A DNA stretch of 64,000 nucleotides, from the NCBI RefSeq assembly GCF_004329815.1, contig NZ_SJPE01000001.1, forward strand, positions 301,733 through 365,732, read 5' to 3'. The first letter of the stretch is position 1. The number at the start of each line of letters is the position of its first letter. Positions 36,333 through 44,903 of the stretch are shown in pieces. The DNA is from Flavobacterium silvisoli. Lineage in GTDB: Bacteria > Bacteroidota > Bacteroidia > Flavobacteriales > Flavobacteriaceae. A program made the position numbers and the translations under genes. A model generated the notes under the pieces. The model ran no database searches. It was not told the origin of the DNA and saw nothing but the letters and a program-made list of their open reading frames with translations.

Positions 36333-37319
36333 ATGCCAGTTATCCTAATCATTTTATTCATTGGTCTTGTGCTTCTTTTCTCTTCCTTCTTTACTGTCAA
36401 ACAACAAACGGCGGTCGTTATTGAGCGTTTTGGAAAGTTCCTCAGTATTCGAAACTCGGGTTTACAACTTAAACTCCCTATCATCGACAGAATTGCAGGT
36501 CGGGTAAACTTAAGAATTCAACAATTAGATGTTATTATTGAAACACAAACCAAAGACAACGTATTCATCAAGATGAAAGTTTCGGTTCAGTTTAAAGTGA
36601 TTCAGGAACACGTTTACGAGGCTTTTTATAAGTTAGAATATCCGCACGATCAAATTACAGCGTATGTTTTTGATGTAGTTCGTGCCGAGGTTCCTAAATT
36701 AATTTTGGATGATGTTTTTGTTCGTAAAGACGATATTGCTATTGCCGTTAAACGCGAATTAAACGAAGCCATGATGGCCTACGGTTATGACATTATCAAT
36801 ACTTTGGTTACCGATATCGATCCTGATATTCAGGTAAAAAATGCCATGAACCGTATTAATGCTGCCGAAAGAGAAAAAACAGCTGCAATGTTTGAATCGG
36901 ATGCTCAACGCATCAGAATTGTTGCCAAAGCCAAAGCAGAAGCCGAAAGTAAAAAATTACAAGGTCAGGGTATAGCCGATCAACGTAGAGAAATTGCCAA
37001 AGGTTTGGTAGAAAGTGTAGAAGTATTAAATCAAGTAGGCATCAACTCTCAGGAAGCTTCGGCACTGATTGTAATCACACAACACTATGACACTTTACAA
37101 GCCATTGGTGCCGATACCAATTCGAATTTAATTTTATTGCCTAACTCTCCACAAGCTGCCAGCGACATGTTGAACAACATGGTAACCAGTTTTACGGCAT
37201 CGAGCATCATTGGTGAAGAAATGAAAAAACAACCGAAAAGAGTGAAAGACAGAGGTAACAAAACTTCTATGGATTACAACCCCTCAGACACTTCGAATCC
37301 GGGAGAACCAACAAAATAA
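36333..37319 (+). CDS. SPFH/stomatin-like membrane protein
   Basis: A 328-residue protein of the SPFH (stomatin, prohibitin, flotillin, HflK/C) family. One N-terminal membrane segment (residues 3-22) is followed by the signature KQQTAVVIERFGKFLSIRNSGL and the later INAAEREKTAAMFESDAQRIRIVAKAKAEAES coiled coil (quoted segments AVVIERFGKF and AEREKTAAMFES). The C-terminus is Gly/Pro/Asn/Lys-rich. Such proteins form large oligomers that organise membrane domains and proteases; QmcA and HflK-like groups are close. The exact partner is unknown. Confidence 0.92.
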   Translation: MPVILIILFIGLVLLFSSFFTVKQQTAVVIERFGKFLSIRNSGLQLKLPIIDRIAGRVNLRIQQLDVIIETQTKDNVFIKMKVSVQFKVIQEHVYEAFYKLEYPHDQITAYVFDVVRAEVPKLILDDVFVRKDDIAIAVKRELNEAMMAYGYDIINTLVTDIDPDIQVKNAMNRINAAEREKTAAMFESDAQRIRIVAKAKAEAESKKLQGQGIADQRREIAKGLVESVEVLNQVGINSQEASALIVITQHYDTLQAIGADTNSNLILLPNSPQAASDMLNNMVTSFTASSIIGEEMKKQPKRVKDRGNKTSMDYNPSDTSNPGEPTK

Positions 37320-37335
37320 CAATAGTTTACGATAC

Positions 37336-37366
37336 TAAAAAAGAGGCTTAATCGCCTCTTTTTCTG
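37336..37366. terminator. Bidirectional hairpin terminator
   Basis: AAAAAGAGGC pairs with GCCTCTTTTT around TTAATC. It ends the SPFH gene and overlaps the 3' end of the convergent 84-residue gene. Confidence 0.85.
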
Positions 37367-37602
37367 TTTATATACCAATTGATGGCTATTGGAATTAATG
37401 CTTTTATAATCGTCCCAACTGTACCTGAAAAAACCTCTTTGTACACATTGCTGACAAAAGACAAAGTTTTAGTGGGAACCAAACTCTCCTTAGTTTTTTC
37501 AACATTCAGGTGAATCTTTTGATAATAAATTTCGCGTTCAACTCTCAGAATTTCCAACTCCTGCTCTATTTGAGCGTATGAAGAATATTTTTTGGTTTCC
37601 AT
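37348..37602 (-). CDS. Small protein with C-terminal membrane helix (possibly DUF6327)
   Basis: An 84-residue protein with a helical charged N-terminal half (YAQIEQELEILRVEREIYYQKI) and a hydrophobic C-terminal segment (about 58-76, TVGTIIKALIPIAINWYI) ending in Arg/Asp. It probably belongs to a small Bacteroidota family (I recall DUF6327, not certain). It is the last gene of a three-gene run: YtxH-like, holin-like, and this one, spaced by 1-base overlap and 2 bases, so they are coexpressed. Confidence 0.75.
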   Translation of the reverse strand: METKKYSSYAQIEQELEILRVEREIYYQKIHLNVEKTKESLVPTKTLSFVSNVYKEVFSGTVGTIIKALIPIAINWYINRKRGD

Positions 37603-37604
37603 AA

Positions 37605-37955
37605 TTAGTCATTAAAAAATATCTCAGAGAATTTCTCCAAAATAGGTCCTTCTACAATTTTGTCTTTTACTAAAAACAAAAGTAAAGCCAAAACCAAAAA
37701 AATACCGGCTATAAACAAAAATCCGAGAGGATAACTACCCAAAATATCCCCCAAAGCCAACGCACCTGCCACTGAAACGAATAACAAAACTATTGTCAAA
37801 CACAAAGCAATCAGCAAAAACTTAACTGCCAAAGTGGTTGACTTCATAGCTACCTTAAAACCCCAAAGCTTGTAATAAGCCAAACTGGTTTCAACATAAG
37901 CCTTAGCATTATCCTGAATATCTTCAAGATTATCTTTAATATCTTCCAGTGCCAT
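37605..37955 (-). CDS. Phage holin superfamily 6 / YqjE-like membrane protein
   Basis: A 116-residue protein with two strong transmembrane segments (about 42-68 and 74-95) and an N-terminal amphipathic helix (EDIKDNLEDIQDNAKAYVET). This layout fits the Phage_holin_3_6/YqjE family, chromosomal membrane proteins that are not phage holins despite the name. The ATG overlaps the YtxH-like stop by one base. With YtxH and the 84-residue gene, a membrane-stress module is likely. Confidence 0.85.
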   Translation of the reverse strand: MALEDIKDNLEDIQDNAKAYVETSLAYYKLWGFKVAMKSTTLAVKFLLIALCLTIVLLFVSVAGALALGDILGSYPLGFLFIAGIFLVLALLLFLVKDKIVEGPILEKFSEIFFND

Positions 37956-38248
37956 TATTTTTGAAGTTTGGCATTTTGAGCTTTGAGTTCGGCTAATTTT
38001 TCTTCTAAATAAGTTATGGCTTCTTCCGCTTTGTAACTCGATTTAGAGAGTAATTCGTCAATAGAATCTTTTAGCTCTTCTTTGGTATCTGTGTACTTTT
38101 CTTTAGCACCTTCTTTCAAGTCATTGAAACCGTCTTTGATTTTTTCTCTGGTTTTTGAACCTTTATCAGGGGCAAACAAAATCCCCAATCCAATTCCGAC
38201 TGCTGCTCCTGCCAAAAGTGCAATGAGACTGTTATTTTGTGATGACAT
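37955..38248 (-). CDS. YtxH domain protein
   Basis: A 97-residue protein. The YtxH signature is LLAGAAVGIGLGILFAPDKGSKTREKI (quoted segment GIGLGILFAPDKGSKTREK), a single membrane helix with small residues followed by the basic motif APxxGxxxR. A Lys/Glu/Asp-rich amphipathic tail follows (residues 33-97). YtxH proteins are induced by stress in several bacteria. It is the first gene of the three-gene run. The 284 bases upstream contain an imperfect hairpin at 38,478-38,512 and otherwise only AT-rich sequence. Confidence 0.9.
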   Translation of the reverse strand: MSSQNNSLIALLAGAAVGIGLGILFAPDKGSKTREKIKDGFNDLKEGAKEKYTDTKEELKDSIDELLSKSSYKAEEAITYLEEKLAELKAQNAKLQK

Positions 38249-38477
38249 AATTTTAATTTTTATTATTTGATTAAAGTTACAAAAAAAATGAATGCATCAA
38301 AAGTTAAATCAACTGAAAAACACCAAAACTCATTTTAAAGAGCTTTAATCGCATTTCTTTTAATTAGTGATAAATTTACTTGCTTCTGTTTTGAAACTGG
38401 AATAAAACCAAAATATGAAGGTCAATTTTAATAGTTTTAAATTATATTATTTTGTTTTAAATTGATTTTATAAATAA

Positions 38478-38512
38478 TAAGAAAGCCCACTAAAAAAGTG
38501 AGCTTTCATTTG
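38478..38512 (-). terminator. Probable terminator for glnS
   Basis: GAAAGC-CAC pairs with GTG-GCTTTC (with one mismatch bulge) just 3' of the minus-strand glnS gene. The following run on the minus strand is AT-rich but not a pure T-run. Confidence 0.5.
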
Positions 38513-38532
38513 TAAAATCTATTTTAAAAAAT

Positions 38533-40218
38533 TTAGTCTTTGGCTTCCACTTTGGCCCAAGTATCTCTCAAACCAACCGTTTTGTTAAAAACTAATTTTT
38601 CAGCCGAAGAATCTTTGTCTACACAAAAATATCCCAAACGTTGGAATTGAAATTGGTCTAAATTTTTGGCCGATTGCAAACTTGGTTCAACATAACCGGT
38701 AATTACTTCCAATGAATTTGGATTAATGAATTCTTTGAAATCAATTTCTTTGTTTCCATCTGGACTTTCATGTGAAAATAATCGATCGTAAATCCTAACT
38801 TCAGCCGGAATCGCGTGTTGGATAGAAACCCAATGAATGGTTCCTTTTACCTTTCTTTGAGAAGCTTCCGTTCCACTACCACTTCGGGAATCAGTATCAT
38901 AGGTACAGTGGATTTCAGTAATATTTCCGTCAGCATCTTTCACAACACTTTCACCTTTAATGATATATGCATTTTTTAAACGAACCTCAGTTCCAAGAGT
39001 TAAACGGAAAAATTTCTTGTTAGCTTCTTCCTGAAAATCTTCTCTTTCGATGTATAATTCCTTAGCAAAAGGCACTTTTCTGTATGTCATTACCTCTTCT
39101 TCCGGATTGTTTTCGGCTTCTAACCATTCTTCTTTTCCTTCAGGATAGTTGGTAATAATTAATTTCACCGGATTCAAAACAGCCATAACACGATGGGTGG
39201 TTTTGTTCAATTCCTCTCGAACGCAAAATTCTAACAAGGATACATCAATCAAATTAGTTCGTTTAGCAATTCCGATAGTTTTGGCAAAATTTCTGATAGC
39301 CATTGGCGGATAACCACGTCTTCGCATCCCGGAAATCGTACTCATACGGGGATCATCCCAACCACTTACATGTTTTTCTTCTACCAATTGCAACAGTTTT
39401 CTTTTAGAAACTACGGTATGGGAAAGATTTCTACGGGCAAATTCCCTTTGTTTGGGTCTAACCTTAGTTGAATCGTATACTTGGTCTAAAAACCAGTCGT
39501 ATAGCTCTCTGTGTGGTAAGAATTCTAGTGTACAGAAGGAATGAGATATCTGTTCTAAATAATCACTTTCACCATGTGCCCAGTCATACATTGGATAGAT
39601 ACACCATTGGTCACCGGTTCTGTGGTGGTGCGAATGTAAAATGCGGTACATAATAGGATCACGCATGAGCATATTGGTATGTGCCATATCAATTTTAGCC
39701 CGAAGAATGTGAGTTCCGTTAGGAAATTCTCCGTTTTTCATACGTTTCAAAAGATCTAAATTCTCTTCAACGGAACGATTTCTGTAAGGAGAATTAGTTC
39801 CTGCCTGTGTAGGTGTACCTTTTTGTTTAGCCATTTCTTCAGAAGATTGGCTGTCAACATAAGCCTTTCCTTTTTTTACAAATTCAACAGCCCAGTCATA
39901 CAACTGCTGAAAATAATCGGAAGCATAACATTCGTTTGCCCATTGGTATCCTAACCACTCTATATCTCTTTTGATAGCATCAACATACTCCTGCTCTTCT
40001 TTAGCCGGATTAGTATCATCAAACCGCAAGTTTACGGGCGCCTGATAATCAATTCCTAAACCAAAATTTAAACAAATAGCACTGGCATGACCTATGTGTA
40101 AATACCCATTAGGTTCAGGCGGAAAACGAAAACGAAGCTTGTTTTTTGACAATCCGTTTTTCAAGTCTTCCTCTATAATTTGCTCTATAAAATTTAAAGA
40201 CTTCTCTTCTGTTGACAT
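38533..40218 (-). CDS. glnS: Glutamine--tRNA ligase
   Basis: A 561-residue class I synthetase. The HIGH motif is RFPPEPNGYLHIGHASAICLNFG (quoted segment NGYLHIGHASAI), and the KMSKS-type motif is TVVSKRKLLQLV. The catalytic and anticodon domains are complete. GlnRS is thought to have entered bacteria by ancient transfer from eukaryotes and is carried by only some groups, including Bacteroidota. Its presence means that the amidotransferase route is not needed for Gln-tRNA. It has its own -7 box at 40,236-40,243. Confidence 0.97.
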   Translation of the reverse strand: MSTEEKSLNFIEQIIEEDLKNGLSKNKLRFRFPPEPNGYLHIGHASAICLNFGLGIDYQAPVNLRFDDTNPAKEEQEYVDAIKRDIEWLGYQWANECYASDYFQQLYDWAVEFVKKGKAYVDSQSSEEMAKQKGTPTQAGTNSPYRNRSVEENLDLLKRMKNGEFPNGTHILRAKIDMAHTNMLMRDPIMYRILHSHHHRTGDQWCIYPMYDWAHGESDYLEQISHSFCTLEFLPHRELYDWFLDQVYDSTKVRPKQREFARRNLSHTVVSKRKLLQLVEEKHVSGWDDPRMSTISGMRRRGYPPMAIRNFAKTIGIAKRTNLIDVSLLEFCVREELNKTTHRVMAVLNPVKLIITNYPEGKEEWLEAENNPEEEVMTYRKVPFAKELYIEREDFQEEANKKFFRLTLGTEVRLKNAYIIKGESVVKDADGNITEIHCTYDTDSRSGSGTEASQRKVKGTIHWVSIQHAIPAEVRIYDRLFSHESPDGNKEIDFKEFINPNSLEVITGYVEPSLQSAKNLDQFQFQRLGYFCVDKDSSAEKLVFNKTVGLRDTWAKVEAKD

Positions 40219-40235
40219 TATTTTTGTAATTTTAG

Positions 40236-40243
40236 CAAAGATA
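40236..40243 (-). promoter_or_regulatory. -7 promoter element for glnS
   Basis: Reads TATCTTTG on the minus strand, an exact TAnnTTTG match, 17 bases from the start codon. The TTG upstream is closer than ideal (12 bases). Confidence 0.4.
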
Positions 40244-40301
40244 TGTTTAATTAGTCAATTTGAAAATTTGAAGTTTTGAAAATTGACAGGAAATCAAAAT
40301 A

Positions 40302-40661
40302 ATGGGAACTATTAAATTGCAAAATATCAGAACTTTTTCTTTTCACGGTTGTTTAGAAGAAGAAGCCCGAATTGGTTCTGATTACCGTGTAGATTTAGAA
40401 ATCAAGACCGATTTAAGAAAATCTTCGGTATCAGATGAACTCAAAGATACGGTTGATTATGTGCTTTTAAACAAAATTGTAGAAGAAGAAATGGCCATTC
40501 GCTCCAAGTTATTAGAGCATGTTGCCCACCGAATCATTACCAGAATCTTTAAGGAAATCCCATCAGTATCCCGAATTGTGTTAGGTGTTTCTAAACTAAA
40601 CCCTCCTATTGGTGGTGATGTTGAAGCAGTTACCATTGAAATGGAAGAATACCGCAGTTAA
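40302..40661 (+). CDS. folB: Dihydroneopterin aldolase
   Basis: A 119-residue folate-pathway enzyme converting dihydroneopterin to 6-hydroxymethyl-dihydropterin and glycolaldehyde. The phrases FHGCLEEEARIGSDYRVDLEI and DTVDYVLLNKIVEEEM and the closing LGVSKLNPPIGGDVEAVTIEM match the FolB family; the catalytic lysine is in the VSKLNPP segment. Length is typical. It lies divergent from glnS and upstream of tRNA-Cys. Confidence 0.93.
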   Translation: MGTIKLQNIRTFSFHGCLEEEARIGSDYRVDLEIKTDLRKSSVSDELKDTVDYVLLNKIVEEEMAIRSKLLEHVAHRIITRIFKEIPSVSRIVLGVSKLNPPIGGDVEAVTIEMEEYRS

Positions 40662-40696
40662 AAGAATTACCAATTCTAAAAATTATCAATTATCAA

Positions 40697-40726
40697 TTGA
40701 TAATTATCAATTGTTTTATATATTTG
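40697..40726 (+). promoter_or_regulatory. Promoter of tRNA-Cys
   Basis: TTG at 40697-40699, a 19-base spacer, then TATATTTG at 40719-40726, both consensus. Transcription should begin a few bases before the tRNA at 40737. The -33 TTG lies inside an AT-rich palindrome (ATTATCAATTGATAAT). Confidence 0.65.
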
Positions 40727-40736
40727 CCGTCCAACT

Positions 40737-40807
40737 GGCATCGTGGCCGAGTGGCTAGGCACCGGTCTGCAAAACCGTATACTCCGGTTCGAATCCGGAC
40801 GATGCCT
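40737..40807 (+). tRNA. tRNA-Cys (GCA)
   Basis: A 71-base cloverleaf. The acceptor stem GGCATCG (40737-40743) pairs with CGATGCC (40800-40806). The anticodon loop CTGCAAA gives the GCA anticodon, which reads UGC and UGU. The T-loop GGTTCGAATCC is present. CCA is not encoded and is added enzymatically. Immediately followed by a terminator. Confidence 0.97.
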
Positions 40808-40808
40808 C

Positions 40809-40840
40809 AAAAACCTTCAAGATAACTTGAAGGTTTTTTT
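40809..40840 (+). terminator. Terminator after tRNA-Cys
   Basis: AAACCTTCAAG pairs with CTTGAAGGTTT around a 4-base loop, followed by a T-run. Confidence 0.9.
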
Positions 40841-40908
40841 TATGTTTACTTGTAAAAACTTATCAACTAAATTTCGGATTAATAATATAGCCTAACACAG
40901 TATATTTT

Positions 40909-40937
40909 AAAACAAAAAACCTCCGGATTGGGAGGTT
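40909..40937 (-). terminator. Terminator after the LysE-family gene
   Basis: AACCTCC pairs with GGAGGTT around a 6-base loop. On the minus strand it is followed by a T-rich run (TTTTTTGTTT). Confidence 0.8.
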
Positions 40938-40960
40938 ATTAATTTATAATAGCATTGGGT

Positions 40961-41653
40961 TTATTGCTTTTCTTCCAGTTGTTCAAAAGCTTTATTAACC
41001 ATTTTTTGTTCTTTGGGAAACCAAGCTTGCGATAACAGAACTACCCCACAAATGATTAAAACTATACTGATAAATTTCTTGATTAAAAGAATGTTTTTCG
41101 GATTGAGTTGGTTTCTTAATTGCTTAGCTAACAATATTTTAAAAATATCTGTGACAAAATAACTAAGAATCAGAGTAGTGAAAAATGTCAACATTCTGGT
41201 AGGATTCAACTGCAACTGAGGTCCTATGGTAATTAAAATAGCCAGCCAAAATCCCAATACTCCGATATTGATGAAATTCAGGAAAAAACCTTTTATGAAC
41301 AAAGAAAAATAGTTTGTTTTAGCCAACTCTTTCGGGTCGATTTCATCTATACTTTTTTTAGATTCTTTTCGGTTTTTGGCGAAAGAAATGATACCGTATG
41401 TAAGCATTACCAATCCACCAAAAATAAACAAAGCCGGATCATCTTTTATGCTCTGAATCAATCGGTAACTACTGAAAAAAGCGATAAGAATAAAAATCAC
41501 ATCAGCTAAAACAACACCTAAATCAAACATCACAGCGGCTCTGAATCCTTTGACAACACTGGTTTCCAGTAAAACAAAAAAAACAGGCCCAATCATAAAA
41601 CTAAGAAAGAAACCAAGCGGAATGGCGGATAAAATATCGTTTAATAAAACCAT
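40961..41653 (-). CDS. LysE-family amino-acid/small-molecule exporter
   Basis: A 230-residue protein with six hydrophobic segments and the LysE-family start (IPLGFFLSFMIGPVFFVLLETSVVKGFRAA, quoted segments FFLSFMIGPVFFVL and LETSVVKGFRAA). The internal G-x-x-L/F-x-x-F-x-N pattern fits (FFLNFINIGVLGFWLAIL). Family members export amino acids or related metabolites; the substrate is not readable from sequence. Followed by a rho-independent terminator. Confidence 0.87.
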   Translation of the reverse strand: MVLLNDILSAIPLGFFLSFMIGPVFFVLLETSVVKGFRAAVMFDLGVVLADVIFILIAFFSSYRLIQSIKDDPALFIFGGLVMLTYGIISFAKNRKESKKSIDEIDPKELAKTNYFSLFIKGFFLNFINIGVLGFWLAILITIGPQLQLNPTRMLTFFTTLILSYFVTDIFKILLAKQLRNQLNPKNILLIKKFISIVLIICGVVLLSQAWFPKEQKMVNKAFEQLEEKQ

Positions 41654-41708
41654 GCTTCAAATTTTGACACTGCAATTTAGAACTAAATTTTAACAAATTC
41701 AAGTATTT

Positions 41709-42374
41709 CTATTTGGCTTCTTTAATCGTTCCGCCGGCAATGACTTTTTGATTGATTTGTTTTGGTTTGCCATATATAGTGATGTTCCCACCAGCTCTTA
41801 CTTTAGCATCTACCAAATCAGTAGCAAAAATGTCAGCTTCTCCACCGGCATTTCCGGCAATTGTAGTTTGTTCCGTTATAAGTTTTTCCGCTTCGTAAAT
41901 TCCGCCTGAATTTACAACTACATCTTGATTTTTGGCTTTTCCTTCCAATGTAATTTTAGAACCGTTAGCGGTTCTGACAGTCAATTTTGCCACATCCAAA
42001 ATCAATTTCACTTCTGATCCTTCTTTGGCAATAATATCAAAAGCAGTAACTTTAATTTTATCACCACTTGCTATTCTGGAACCTTCATTAGCTTCTATAG
42101 CATTGATATTTTTATAATAAACCGTAGCCGATATATTATCACCATCAAGCATTTTGGTTAGTGGCATTCTGATTTTTAACTCTCCGTTTTTATTTACAAG
42201 TTGTACTTCATCTGCCCCGTTTCCGTCTAAAAGTACTTTGTTTTCACTACCCGGAATGAGGAATACATCTATGCGGTCAAAAGCGGTTATTTTGGAAAAA
42301 TCACCCACATTTTTTTCAACTTGACCAAAAGCTACTGAACTCAATAATACTAAACTAAAAACTATTTTTTTCAT
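41709..42374 (-). CDS. GIN-domain (DUF2807) exported protein
   Basis: A 221-residue protein with a signal peptide ending near VAFGQ. The rest is a repeated right-handed beta-helix of the head GIN domain (DUF2807) type, with recurring phrases such as GSRIASGDKIKVTAFDIIAKEGSEV and AGGEADIFATDLVDAKVRAGGNI (quoted segments EGSRIASGDKIKV and GEADIFATDL). Likely a surface or periplasmic scaffold, function unknown. It is 1 base from rnr, so probably cotranscribed downstream of it. Confidence 0.88.
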   Translation of the reverse strand: MKKIVFSLVLLSSVAFGQVEKNVGDFSKITAFDRIDVFLIPGSENKVLLDGNGADEVQLVNKNGELKIRMPLTKMLDGDNISATVYYKNINAIEANEGSRIASGDKIKVTAFDIIAKEGSEVKLILDVAKLTVRTANGSKITLEGKAKNQDVVVNSGGIYEAEKLITEQTTIAGNAGGEADIFATDLVDAKVRAGGNITIYGKPKQINQKVIAGGTIKEAK

Positions 42375-42375
42375 G

Positions 42376-44556
42376 CTATTCTTTTCTTCTTACAAAATGA
42401 AAATCGAGTTGTTTCTTGACTAAATCGGCATTTTTTACTTTAACATATACTTCGTCACCCAATTGCAACAAACCTTTAGAAACTTGTCCGACCAAAGCGT
42501 ATTGCTTTTCATCAAAAACATAGTAATCTTCTTTAATCTCCCGAATACGAACCATTCCTTCACATTTGTTTTCAATGATTTCTACATAAATTCCCCATTC
42601 GGTCACACCCGAAATCACCCCTAAAAACTCCTGATCTTTATGATCCTGCATGTATTTAACCTGCATGTATTTCACTGAATCTCTTTCGGCTTGAGCTGCT
42701 AAAGCTTCCATATCGCTAGAATGAGCGCATTTTTCTTCGTATTCTTCCTGGCTGACGCTTTTTCCTCCGTCTAAATAATACTGCAACAATCGATGTGCCA
42801 TCACATCAGGATACCGTCGGATGGGAGAAGTAAAATGACTGTAAAAATCGAAAGCCAAACCATAATGACCAATATTTTCGGTAGAATACACCGCTTTACT
42901 CATACTTCGAATGGTAAGGGTATCGACTAAATTTTGTTCTTTACGACCATTAACCTCATTGAGTAAATTATTCAATGATTTTGATATATCCTGTTTTGAT
43001 TTCATGTTAATCGTATAACCGAATTTTGAAATCACAGTTTGTAAATTCATCAATTTGTCTTCATTGGGTTCATCGTGAATTCGGTATACAAAGGTTTTCT
43101 TTTGTTTCCCAATAAATTCAGCTACTTTTCTGTTGGCCAACAGCATGAATTCTTCAATCAGATGATTAGCATCTTTTGATATTTTAAAAAATACACCAAC
43201 TGGCTCTGATTCTTCATTTAAATTGAATTTTACTTCTACTTTATCAAATGAAATCGCTCCGGCTGCCATTCTTTTTCTGCGGAGAATTTTAGCCAATTCA
43301 TCCATTTTAAGCGTAGCATTTACAATTTCAGGTGGTGCTTTATATTCTTTTCCGGTTAAAGATATTTCTGCCGGAATTATATCTGATTTGGTTTCAATAA
43401 TTTGTTGCGCTTCTTCATAAGCAAAACGCTGATCAGAGAAAATAACTGTTCTTCCGAACCATTGGTTAACCACTTCAGCTTTTGGAGTAATTTCAAAAAC
43501 GGCTGAAAAAGTATATTTTTCTTCATGCGGACGAAGGGAACAGGCATAATTTGACAAGACTTCGGGAAGCATGGGAACTACTCGATCAACCAAATACACC
43601 GAAGTAGCTCTTTTATAGGCTTCATCATCCAGTATAGTTCCTTCTTTTACATAATGAGAAACATCGGCTATATGAACTCCAATTTCAAAATTTCCATTTT
43701 CTAAAACCTGAAAAGATAGTGCATCGTCAAAATCTTTTGCATCTTTAGGGTCTATGGTAAAAGTCAACACTTCACGCATATCGCGTCGTTTGTTAATTTC
43801 TTCTTGTGTTATCGAAGTATCTATTTTATTAGCATAAGCTTCTACTTCAATCGGAAAATCATACGGTAATCCGTATTCAGCCAGTATGGCATGAATCTCA
43901 GTATTGTGTTCACCTGGTTTTCCGAGTACTTTGATGACCGATCCAAAAGGGGAATCAGCTTTAGTTGGCCAATCTTCTAGTTTAACCAGCACTACATCGC
44001 CATGTTGGGCATCTCCTAATTTATTTTTCGGGATAAAAATATCGGTGTACATTTTAGCATTAGCTGTAGTAACAAAACCGAAATTCTTTTGGATATCGAT
44101 TACCCCAACAAATTCTTCTTTGTGCCTTTCTAAAATTTCCAACACTTCGGCTTCCGGCTTTCTCGAACTTCTCCGGTCGTACACATAAGCCTTTACTTTA
44201 TCACCGTCTAAGGCGTGATTAAGATTTACAAAAGGGATAAAAACATCATTTTCTAATTCGTCACAAATTAAGTAAGCAGTCTTTCTGGAAGTCATATCAA
44301 TCGTTCCTTCGTAGTATTTTTGACTACTGGCTTTCACCAAATATTTTCCGGGTTCGGATTCTATGATGAGTTTTTGTGCTGCAAGAATCTTCAAATCTTT
44401 GATGATTTCATTTCTGCTTTTGGTATCATCTAACTCTAAGATAGCAGCTATTTGTTTGTAGTTGAAAGGTTTATTGGCGTTCTTGGATAGTATTTTAAAT
44501 ATCTTTTCGGAAAAGGTTTTGGTATTCTTTCCAAACTTTTTAGGTTTCTTACTCAT
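42376..44556 (-). CDS. rnr: Ribonuclease R
   Basis: A 726-residue 3' to 5' exoribonuclease that degrades structured RNA. The order is an N-terminal helix-turn-helix-like region (1-70), cold-shock domains (about 80-225), the RNB catalytic domain with IDPKDAKDFDDALSFQ carrying the metal-binding aspartates, and a C-terminal S1 domain (GVISGVTEWGIYVEI). The length matches RNase R rather than RNase II. It ends 1 base before the GIN-domain gene and is the last minus-strand gene before the run of plus genes. Confidence 0.95.
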   Translation of the reverse strand: MSKKPKKFGKNTKTFSEKIFKILSKNANKPFNYKQIAAILELDDTKSRNEIIKDLKILAAQKLIIESEPGKYLVKASSQKYYEGTIDMTSRKTAYLICDELENDVFIPFVNLNHALDGDKVKAYVYDRRSSRKPEAEVLEILERHKEEFVGVIDIQKNFGFVTTANAKMYTDIFIPKNKLGDAQHGDVVLVKLEDWPTKADSPFGSVIKVLGKPGEHNTEIHAILAEYGLPYDFPIEVEAYANKIDTSITQEEINKRRDMREVLTFTIDPKDAKDFDDALSFQVLENGNFEIGVHIADVSHYVKEGTILDDEAYKRATSVYLVDRVVPMLPEVLSNYACSLRPHEEKYTFSAVFEITPKAEVVNQWFGRTVIFSDQRFAYEEAQQIIETKSDIIPAEISLTGKEYKAPPEIVNATLKMDELAKILRRKRMAAGAISFDKVEVKFNLNEESEPVGVFFKISKDANHLIEEFMLLANRKVAEFIGKQKKTFVYRIHDEPNEDKLMNLQTVISKFGYTINMKSKQDISKSLNNLLNEVNGRKEQNLVDTLTIRSMSKAVYSTENIGHYGLAFDFYSHFTSPIRRYPDVMAHRLLQYYLDGGKSVSQEEYEEKCAHSSDMEALAAQAERDSVKYMQVKYMQDHKDQEFLGVISGVTEWGIYVEIIENKCEGMVRIREIKEDYYVFDEKQYALVGQVSKGLLQLGDEVYVKVKNADLVKKQLDFHFVRRKE

Positions 44557-44669
44557 TGTATCTTTTCAATTAATGCTGAAAATTACAAAATAGTAACCAG
44601 TAAACAGTAATAGATGATTAGTTTTAATTAAAAAATAACAATTAGTACCTTTATCAAAAACTCAGAATA

Positions 44670-44903
44670 ATGACTGAATTTATCACAATTGCCACCTTTA
44701 ATTTCGTTCATGAAATCCTGGTTTTAAAAACAATTTTAGACCGAGAGGGAATTCCGTATTTATTTCAAAACGAAAATTTGGTTTCAACCGATCCACTGGC
44801 CAGTTTGGCTTACGGTGGCATTCAACTCAAAATACATCCCAACGATAAAGAAGTAGTTCAACAAATTTTAGACAACTTAAACAACAATTTAAAAATTGTT
44901 TAG
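44670..44903 (+). CDS. DUF2007 domain protein
   Basis: A 77-residue protein (MTEFITIATFNFVHEILVLKTIL...). The order of strands and helices, the FQNENL and GGIQLKIHPNDKEVVQQIL segments match the DUF2007 family, thought to bind or signal via a small ferredoxin-like domain. It has no signal. It is the first plus-strand gene after rnr and borders the candidate origin. Confidence 0.85.
   Translation: MTEFITIATFNFVHEILVLKTILDREGIPYLFQNENLVSTDPLASLAYGGIQLKIHPNDKEVVQQILDNLNNNLKIV

Noticed and set aside
38249..38532. Possible ncRNA in the gap between the YtxH-like gene and glnS
   Set aside because: Only the imperfect glnS terminator hairpin is visible; no promoter with both boxes and no second structure.
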